Assembly (NCBI GenBank): GCA_025454125.1
Contig: JALOPA010000014.1
Coordinates: forward strand, 1 to 11,623
Reading direction: 5' to 3'
DNA from: Thermodesulfobacteriota bacterium
GTDB taxonomy: Bacteria; Desulfobacterota; DSM-4660; Desulfatiglandales; HGW-15
Length of the DNA stretch: 11,623 bases
Positions 8,080 through 11,623 of this stretch are shown here, in pieces. The number at the start of each line of letters is the position of its first letter. Position 1 is the first letter of the stretch. Made by a program: the position numbers and the translations under genes. The notes under the pieces were generated by a model. That model ran no database searches and was not told where the DNA came from. It worked only from the letters and a program-made list of their open reading frames with translations.

Positions 8080-8091
8080 GTCCGTCGGCCC

Positions 8092-8364
8092 ATGGAGCAG
8101 AGGCACAAATACCGGCTCAGAGTGGAGATGTGCATCGGCACGATCATCGACGTGCACAAGCGAATTCAGTTCTCTTTTGAAAACCAGAAGCTGCTCTCCC
8201 AGTTCGAGCAGCTGAGGCGAGCGGTCAACGACATGGACATGACCCAGGTGTGTGAACGAGATGTGGTCCTGGTCGAACAGGCCACCAACGCGCTGCTCTG
8301 CGAGTTCCGCCCCGTCTTTGAAGACGGCAACTACGGCCCTGTCTACGAAATTCCCAGCCATTAG
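8092..8364 (+). CDS. Unknown small protein of the pilT cluster (90 aa)
   Basis: A soluble, helix-rich 90-aa protein. I recognise no domain. Visible features are a basic N-terminus (EQRHKYRLRVEM), a probable long helix at 31-48 (QKLLSQFEQLRRAVNDMD), and an aromatic/acidic C-terminus 'FEDGNYGPVYEIPSH'. It starts 12 bp after the zinc-ribbon/pseudo-receiver gene and has only a weak Shine-Dalgarno, so translational coupling is likely. Position suggests an accessory of the pilus ATPase cluster, but nothing in the protein itself shows it. Confidence 0.7.
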   Translation: MEQRHKYRLRVEMCIGTIIDVHKRIQFSFENQKLLSQFEQLRRAVNDMDMTQVCERDVVLVEQATNALLCEFRPVFEDGNYGPVYEIPSH

Positions 8365-8382
8365 CCGGCGTTTTGACGTGAC

Positions 8383-9210
8383 ATGAACACGAATCTTACG
8401 GACAAGGTCGTTCTCATCACCGGTGCCTCCGGCGGTATCGGTTCGGCCATCGCTCGCGCTTTTGCAGCGGAAGGCGCCAGGCTCGTTCTCCATTATCACC
8501 GCAATGTGGAGGGTGCTCGGATTTTGCAGCGCGAATTGGCGGAGAGCGAACCCTTCTTGGTCCGCGCAAATCTTACAAAAGAGCCCCAGGTGAAGAGCCT
8601 GTTTGACCTCGCCTTGAGACGGTTCCGCCGCGTGGACACCCTCGTGGCGAACGCCGGATCGTGGGAGCTTAGGGATGTGCCGCTCCATCGGATGCCGCTC
8701 AAGCAGTGGCGGGGGACGCAGGACGGTGTGCTCACCTCGACCTTCCTGTGCGTGCGTGAATTCTTCCGGCTGGTGGCCAAGCGGAAGCGCGGCAACGCCG
8801 TGTTGATCGGCTCCACCGCCGCCGTGTACGGCGAGGCGAACCATGCGGACTATGCCGCGGCAAAGGCGGCGATCGCTTTCGGTCTCACGCGGACTTTGAA
8901 GAACGAACTGACTCGCCTTGCGCCTCACACGCGGGACTACTGCGGCGGACGGATCAACTGCGTGTGCCCCGGATGGACCGTGGTGCCCCGCAGCGAGGCG
9001 AAGCTCGGCGACGCCCGAATCATCCGCAACGTCACCGCCACCATGGCGCTGCCCCAGATTGGGAGGCCTGAGGACATGGCCAACGCGGTGGTGTACCTGG
9101 CCTCCGACACCCTGGCGCGGCACATCACCGGCCAGACCCTGGTGATTGCAGGCGGCATGGAGGGACGCCTGCTGTGGCAACCCGAAGAAATCGATCCGTC
9201 CGCAGCCTGA
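8383..9210 (+). CDS. Short-chain dehydrogenase/reductase (FabG-like SDR)
   Basis: A classical SDR, NAD(P)H-dependent oxidoreductase of 275 aa. Rossmann glycine motif 'TGASGGIG' (13-20), 'NAG' (90-92), catalytic Ser144 in 'LIGSTAAVYG', and 'YAAAK' giving Tyr157 and Lys161; then 'INCVCPGWTVVP' (191-202) and the C-terminal 'ITGQTLVIAGGM' (248-259), all in order. His38/His39-Arg40 at the end of strand 2 ('LVLHYHRN') suits NADPH use. One oddity: the helix-4 Asn of the catalytic tetrad (usual 'vNL') aligns with 'DGVLTSTF' (114-121), so that Asn seems absent. The substrate cannot be told. It begins 18 bp after the 90-aa gene without a good Shine-Dalgarno and may be read through from the pil promoter; a functional link to pili is not evident. 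The mobile element starts 32 bp after its stop. Confidence 0.9.
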   Translation: MNTNLTDKVVLITGASGGIGSAIARAFAAEGARLVLHYHRNVEGARILQRELAESEPFLVRANLTKEPQVKSLFDLALRRFRRVDTLVANAGSWELRDVPLHRMPLKQWRGTQDGVLTSTFLCVREFFRLVAKRKRGNAVLIGSTAAVYGEANHADYAAAKAAIAFGLTRTLKNELTRLAPHTRDYCGGRINCVCPGWTVVPRSEAKLGDARIIRNVTATMALPQIGRPEDMANAVVYLASDTLARHITGQTLVIAGGMEGRLLWQPEEIDPSAA

Positions 9211-9242
9211 GCGTGCACCGGGCGCCTTCTGACCGCTCGTTT

Positions 9243-9257
9243 AGGGGACGTTGTTGA
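9243..9257 (+). repeat. Left terminal inverted repeat of the RAYT element
   Basis: AGGGGACGTTGTTGA, perfect inverted match to 10292-10306. Confidence 0.85.
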
Positions 9258-9266
9258 TTAACTTTA

Positions 9267-10241
9267 TTAGCCTCTTTCCCTTTTCCTGATGGCCTGCGAA
9301 ACCGCAGAGGTGGTTATCCCCAACTGCCTCCCAATCTCAGCCAGTGACAAACCATACTCCTCAACAAGTCTAGCGGCCAAATTCGATCGGATTTCTGGTA
9401 ATCGCCCCCGACGGCCCCCTCCCCTCAGCTCTTCGATCCCTATACCCTCCGCCTTGCACCTCTCGCGGATCATCCTAGCCGCCTTTAGCCTGCGCTCTTC
9501 CCCTGTCAGTCGGTGCTTTACCTTCTCCTCCGCTTCTCTCAGCAGCGCTTCAACAAACTCCCCGCTTCCCAGGATTCTCTCATCACAAAGCGCCCTCTCC
9601 TTGCTCCTTCTGAGCGACATCACCTCCGACCACCCTCCCATCGAACGAATCAACCCTCCCCCCACTAGATCCGGCCGACTCCCCTCCAATACTCCTTCCT
9701 TGACATAGGCCTTATACGCTCTCCTTGCCTCTCCCTCTCTTTTCCCAAACCACGATAGCACATAGTCTCGCTCCTGCCAGGGACGCTTAACCTTCCCCAT
9801 GAGCACACTGTGCCCGCACCAGCGGTATTTGCCAAGATCAGAGAGGTCCTTCACCTCCTTTGCTCTCAAAGGATTCAGGTGGATGTAGCGCACCAGTTCG
9901 GTGAAATAGGCGTCCTCATCGCAGACGATCGACTTGTAGCGGTTCTGGAAGAGGTGGCCATGGCGCCTGTGGCGGAGGTTGTAGGTGACGGCATAGCCTG
10001 TGAGGAATCGGCGCATGAAGGCGGCTAGGCCTCTGGGGCCGCTGCGCAAGAGAAGGTGGGCGTGATTGGGCATCAACGCCCAGGCGTAAATCGCGGTCTT
10101 CGTATCCGTGGCGCATTGCCCAAGTCGAGAAGCGAAGCGCTCACGATCCCTGTCGTCATCCACGATCTTCCGTTTTTCAATGCCCCTCACCATCACATGG
10201 TGAAGTGTCCCTGCACAGTCCAGTCTCGCTTGCCTCGGCAT
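9267..10241 (-). CDS. REP-associated tyrosine transposase (Y1_Tnp/HUH family)
   Basis: A single-strand DNA transposase of the IS200-like Y1 superfamily, RAYT branch. Using the ATG at 10241 (324 aa): conserved start 'MPRQARLDCAGTLHHVMVRG' (1-20), the HUH metal-binding motif 'MPNHAHLLL' with His60 and His62, candidate nucleophile Tyr83 or Tyr87 in 'GYAVTYN', then 'GHLFQNRYKS' (95-104) and 'YIHLNPLRA' (119-127), the standard order for RAYTs. The C-terminal half is longer than minimal family members and ends in a helix-turn-helix ('GLSLAEIGRQLGITTSAVSQ', about 297-316), likely for DNA binding. Start 10241 is chosen over 10265 because GGAGG lies 7 nt upstream and family proteins begin 'MPR'. The gene is intact, so the element may be active. 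Stop is 10 bp inside the left repeat. Confidence 0.92.
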   Translation of the reverse strand: MPRQARLDCAGTLHHVMVRGIEKRKIVDDDRDRERFASRLGQCATDTKTAIYAWALMPNHAHLLLRSGPRGLAAFMRRFLTGYAVTYNLRHRRHGHLFQNRYKSIVCDEDAYFTELVRYIHLNPLRAKEVKDLSDLGKYRWCGHSVLMGKVKRPWQERDYVLSWFGKREGEARRAYKAYVKEGVLEGSRPDLVGGGLIRSMGGWSEVMSLRRSKERALCDERILGSGEFVEALLREAEEKVKHRLTGEERRLKAARMIRERCKAEGIGIEELRGGGRRGRLPEIRSNLAARLVEEYGLSLAEIGRQLGITTSAVSQAIRKRERG

Positions 10242-10266
10242 TGTCCTTCCTCCGTCCCTTTCCACT

Positions 10267-10295
10267 CATTTACCAGATATATTAACGATAGTCAA
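10267..10295 (-). promoter_or_regulatory. Promoter of the RAYT gene, overlapping the right inverted repeat
   Basis: On the minus strand TTGACT (10290-10295), a 17-nt spacer, and TAAATG (10267-10272). The first four bases of the -35 (TTGA) are the inner end of the terminal repeat, so transposase binding to its end could occlude the promoter. Confidence 0.5.
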
Positions 10296-10306
10296 CAACG
10301 TCCCCT
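10292..10306 (-). repeat. Right terminal inverted repeat of the RAYT element
   Basis: Reverse complement of this stretch is AGGGGACGTTGTTGA, identical to 9243-9257. Confidence 0.85.
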
Positions 10307-10353
10307 TTATCTTGAAAGGTATGGGGGAGAAGCACGTTTTCAGATTTAGCTTT

Positions 10354-10653
10354 TCACGCTCTCCTTAGACGGCCTTGCAGTAGAGTGCTGGACTGCACTT
10401 CACGCTCAAGGGTTTGGAGGATTTCGTTGACTTGAGAAACCGAAAGGTAGCCGAGATCCTTCAAGATCATTCCCAGTAATCTTCTCTCTTCCGATCCAGT
10501 CTCTTGTGCTCTCTGTCTTAACAAGGCTTCATAGAGATGATCTGCGTTTATGAAACCCTTTTCGATCCCTATGAATCCAAAACGTCTCTTCGGTAAGTCC
10601 ATGCCGGTACGGCATTTCAATGCCTTCTCTTTTTCCTTTTTCAACAGAGCCAT
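10354..10653 (-). CDS. Small protein with two GspE-N/MshEN-like helical repeats (99 aa)
   Basis: After a Lys-rich N-terminus come two copies of the same pattern: 'FGFIGIEKGFINADHLYEAL' (25-44) and 'LGMILKDLGYLSVSQVNEIL' (60-79). This LGxxLxxxGxIxxxQLxxAL spacing is that of the N-terminal domain of type II secretion/type IV pilus ATPases (GspE/PilB/MshE), where some versions bind cyclic di-GMP. Key c-di-GMP Arg/Leu positions cannot be assigned with confidence here. ATG 10653 has GGGGAG 8 nt upstream. It lies 39 bp after the second DRR gene and is probably the last gene of that minus-strand unit. The similarity is by pattern only; function is unknown. Confidence 0.65.
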   Translation of the reverse strand: MALLKKEKEKALKCRTGMDLPKRRFGFIGIEKGFINADHLYEALLRQRAQETGSEERRLLGMILKDLGYLSVSQVNEILQTLEREVQSSTLLQGRLRRA

Positions 10654-10692
10654 TTGAGATACTCCCCTGGTGTGCTTCCCGAACAGGCAGTG

Positions 10693-10929
10693 TTAATCGG
10701 ATCCCTTGCGGCTCAACCTCGGTCGCAAGAATGCCGTGCTCTCTGAGCATGGCAAGCCTGCACTGGACCATTTGTCTACCCTGACCCAGTTCCACCTTCT
10801 CTCCCCATGGGTTCTTCGTTCCCAACCGCTTCTTCTTTCGATGCCGCCTTTGAGGAAATAGTCTTGGTCGAGATGGCTTCGCCTATCCTTGCCTTTGCGC
10901 CTGTCATGTGGGAAGCGAACTTTAACCAT
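10693..10929 (-). CDS. DRR-repeat small protein, second tandem copy
   Basis: A 78-aa Arg-rich protein (from ATG 10929). Five acidic-Arg-Arg units occur: 'DRRKGKDRR', then 'ERRSGWERR' and 'ERR', followed by 'WNWVRVDKWSSAG'. The order and spacing of ERRSGxxRR and the WVRxxxWSS box match the upstream gene, so the two are tandem paralogues. Start choice: GTG 10935 and ATG 10932 are also in frame, but GGAG (10935-10938) is best placed, 5 nt away, for ATG 10929. The GTG version overlaps the upstream stop as GTGA, which points to translational coupling. The tail after WSS is unrelated to the first copy. No named domain is recognised; runs of DRR are seen next to PilZ or receiver domains in deltaproteobacteria (recalled impression). 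Confidence 0.6.
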   Translation of the reverse strand: MVKVRFPHDRRKGKDRRSHLDQDYFLKGGIERRSGWERRTHGERRWNWVRVDKWSSAGLPCSESTAFLRPRLSRKGSD

Positions 10930-10931
10930 CA

Positions 10932-11168
10932 TCACTCCACGAGATCCCCGTCAATCCCGCTCATTTCTTTCCCTGAGCTGGACCATTGAGATGTTCGGAC
11001 CCAGTCTTTGCTTCGTTGTTCAGACTTCCTGCGATCTTGACCACTTCTCCTCTCGGGAAAGTGAGCTATATAGGAGAAGGTCCTTCTCTCAATGCCGGAG
11101 CGCCGATCATGTGAAGAGCGTCGATCCCCCATTGCTCGGAGATTTCTCTTGATTGGCCTGTGACCCAT
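10932..11168 (-). CDS. DRR-repeat small protein, first tandem copy (78 aa)
   Basis: A 78-aa Arg-rich protein with units DRR (15-17), DRR (21-23), ERR (27-29), ERR (39-41) and DRR (45-47), then 'DWVRTSQWSSSG' (55-66) and a short acidic tail 'GIDGDLVE'. Strongly basic with regularly spaced acidic-Arg-Arg triplets; nucleic acid, phospholipid or nucleotide binding are all possible, none shown. ATG 11168 has GAAGG 7 nt upstream; Met13 is an alternative start. The stop TGA overlaps possible starts of the second copy. The tRNA-like gene lies 67 bp upstream on the same strand with no terminator seen, so co-transcription from the tRNA promoter is possible. Confidence 0.6.
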   Translation of the reverse strand: MGHRPIKRNLRAMGDRRSSHDRRSGIERRTFSYIAHFPERRSGQDRRKSEQRSKDWVRTSQWSSSGKEMSGIDGDLVE

Positions 11169-11235
11169 CCCACGACCTTCTGAACTCTTTCCTTAACCCT
11201 TCAAACCCGATATTGCCAGGCAACGACAGAGGCCT

Positions 11236-11348
11236 TGGTGGAGCCGGCAGGACTTGAACCTGCGACCTCAGAGCTATGCGGCGAACGCCTTCCTTATTTG
11301 TTCCATCTCGCCACAAGGCTCTGCGCTCTCCCACTGAGCTACAGCCCC
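11236..11348 (-). tRNA. tRNA-Ala-like gene with a 45-nt hairpin in place of the anticodon loop
   Basis: Reading on the minus strand: acceptor GGGGCTG (11342-11348) pairs with CGGCTCC, including G3:U70 (tRNA-Ala identity), discriminator A73 and encoded CCA (11236-11238). TA at 8-9, D arm GCTC-AGTGGGA-GAGC, G26, anticodon stem CAGAG (11319-11323) with CTCTG (11269-11273), variable loop AGGTC, T arm GCAGG-TTCAAGT-CCTGC: all intact and canonical. The anticodon loop is 45 nt (11274-11318) rather than 7. It folds into a further helix TGTGGCG (11309-11315) with CGCCGCA (11277-11283), capped by a 25-nt loop. Minus 38 nt the gene would be 75 nt including CCA, a normal length. No way of removing 38 contiguous loop bases puts T at position 33, so a simple intron giving a usual anticodon loop does not fit. 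Amino-acid identity is inferred from G3:U70, not from an anticodon. It could be functional in another role or a disrupted gene. Confidence 0.8.
11274..11306 (-). other. Tag-like mini-ORF inside the tRNA-like hairpin
   Basis: ATG GAA CAA ATA AGG, then AAG GCG TTC GCC GCA TAG: the peptide MEQIRKAFAA then stop. The Ala-Phe-Ala-Ala-stop end resembles the (hydrophobic)-Ala-Ala C-terminus of tmRNA (ssrA) degradation tags. The last two Ala codons and the stop lie in the closing helix and its junction, as the tag end does near helix 5 of tmRNA. The same frame is open back to the 5' end of the tRNA-like gene, so the ATG need not be the first codon read. It may be chance. Confidence 0.3.
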
Positions 11349-11544
11349 ACTGCGCGTATTTTCTTGAGCATCTTTCATGCCAACAATGATGTTTAGAATG
11401 TTCATTGAAAATTCAGGTGGTTAGAGAGGATCTAGAAACCCAGATCCCTATTTGTGTAAGAAACTACTGAAATATTGAGAACCTGGTTTCCACTTCTTGG
11501 CAAAAGACTTCACACTCAAAGGCTTGGTGAAATGGGAAAGAATA
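11349..11544. other. Stretch without a recognised gene
   Basis: AT-richer than the rest of the window and without a convincing coding frame. It holds the candidate tRNA promoter and a small hairpin GGATCT/AGATCC (11428-11433 with 11442-11447, 8-nt loop) with no T-run. A 42-codon minus-strand frame ending at about 11454 is not supported by any start signal. Confidence 0.5.
11355..11383 (-). promoter_or_regulatory. Possible promoter of the tRNA-like gene
   Basis: On the minus strand TTGGCA (11378-11383), a 17-nt spacer, AATACG (11355-11360), then a GC-rich CGCGC discriminator just before the mature 5' end at 11348. GC-rich discriminators are usual for stable-RNA promoters. The -10 match is weak. 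Confidence 0.35.
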
Positions 11545-11597
11545 GGCCCCTGAACGGGCGGATGTTTCCCCTGCATCCACATTGACATTCAGGGGCC
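11545..11597 (-). terminator. Two-tier hairpin, possible terminator or structured RNA
   Basis: A perfect 10-bp inverted repeat, GGCCCCTGAA (11545-11554) and TTCAGGGGCC (11588-11597), encloses a second 5-bp stem GGATG/CATCC (11560-11564 with 11574-11578). On the minus strand it is followed by TATTCTTTCCC, a weak T-rich tract, so it may end a transcript entering from the right. On the plus strand there is no T-run. A regulatory or repeated element is an alternative. Confidence 0.4.
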
Positions 11598-11623
11598 AGG
11601 AGGAGAACGGGGAGACCCGCGCC

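Larger units (their letters stand above)
9243..10306 (-). mobile_element. RAYT-type insertion element with 15-bp terminal inverted repeats
   Basis: A 1064-bp unit bounded by a perfect inverted repeat: AGGGGACGTTGTTGA at 9243-9257 and its reverse complement at 10292-10306 (the match continues with one mismatch for three more bases). Inside is a single Y1/HUH transposase gene on the minus strand. Left flank to left end is 32 bp past the SDR stop; the right end lies 47 bp past the stop of the small minus-strand gene at 10354. No convincing target-site duplication is seen, which fits Y1 transposases that do not duplicate targets. Confidence 0.75.

Noticed and set aside
6415..9180. A 921-codon open frame on the minus strand
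   Set aside because: It runs antisense across the PilT-like, zinc-ribbon, 90-aa and SDR genes, each with clear family motifs. The open frame is a by-product of GC-rich codon use; its translation is His/Val/Asp-rich and shows no domain.
10529..10825. A 98-codon minus-strand frame overlapping the second DRR gene and the 99-aa gene
   Set aside because: Considered as a frameshifted C-terminus of the DRR protein, but it overlaps two better-supported genes with good Shine-Dalgarno sites, and its sequence does not continue the paralogue's tail.
11313..11319. A tRNA-His reading of the locus with anticodon GTG in 'TTGTGGC'
   Set aside because: No 5-bp anticodon stem can be formed around that loop, while CAGAG/CTCTG pairs perfectly and leaves a canonical variable loop; the acceptor also lacks the extra G-1 pair arrangement and has the alanine G3:U70.
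11107..11334. A 75-codon minus-strand frame through the tRNA-like gene
   Set aside because: It crosses the conserved tRNA arms, including the T arm and CCA, and has no coding features.
11411..11574. A short minus-strand peptide frame near the right edge
   Set aside because: About 42 codons, no Shine-Dalgarno, overlaps a strong hairpin, and no recognisable family.
1..11623. CRISPR arrays, phage genes, toxin-antitoxin or defence genes
   Set aside because: No regularly spaced direct repeats and no recognisable members of such families were seen.

Overview
This window reads like chromosomal DNA of a GC-rich, Gram-negative, anaerobic-type bacterium, most likely a deltaproteobacterium (Desulfobacterota, Syntrophobacter-like). 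That is an inference from gene content: an AsmA-family envelope protein, a PilT plus PilT-like pair followed by an MJ0042 zinc-ribbon/pseudo-receiver gene, a bacterial histone-deacetylase-like enzyme, a REP-associated transposase and small Arg-rich DRR-repeat proteins. No species can be named from the sequence.

Layout. 1-2490 (+) is the 3' part of a large AsmA/YhdP-like gene that begins before the window. It converges with two small minus-strand genes: a 113-aa conserved-type unknown (2495-2836) and a 105-aa protein with four CxxC knuckles (2865-3182). From a divergent intergenic region start a class II histone-deacetylase-like amidohydrolase (3312-4403) and a RimI-like N-acetyltransferase (4468-5010). 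A good sigma70-type promoter at the end of the acetyltransferase gene (5003-5032) drives a tight plus-strand cluster: pilT (5062-6144), a second PilT-like ATPase without the AIRNLIRE signature (6190-7365), a zinc-ribbon/pseudo-receiver protein (7381-8079), a 90-aa unknown (8092-8364) and a short-chain dehydrogenase (8383-9210). The pil genes probably act together in retraction of type IVa pili. The SDR may only be a passenger.

9243-10306 is a compact mobile element: one Y1/HUH (RAYT-type) transposase gene on the minus strand between perfect 15-bp terminal inverted repeats. Beyond it lies a minus-strand group of three small genes: two tandem related DRR-repeat proteins, overlapping by 4 bp (11168-10693), and a 99-aa protein with two GspE-N/MshEN-like helical repeats (10653-10354).

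The most unusual object is at 11236-11348 (minus). It is a tRNA-like gene with intact acceptor, D, anticodon and T stems, encoded CCA, and the G3:U70 pair that marks tRNA-Ala. Where the 7-nt anticodon loop should be, there is a 45-nt extended hairpin. No removal of 38 nt can restore a normal loop with U33. The hairpin carries a 10-codon frame ending in Ala-Phe-Ala-Ala-stop, which resembles the end of a tmRNA degradation tag, and also a Shine-Dalgarno-like TAAGGA. It could be a miniature tmRNA-like molecule, an unusual intron-bearing tRNA, or a disrupted tRNA gene; the sequence alone cannot decide. The last 275 bases hold no convincing gene, only a two-tier hairpin (11545-11597).
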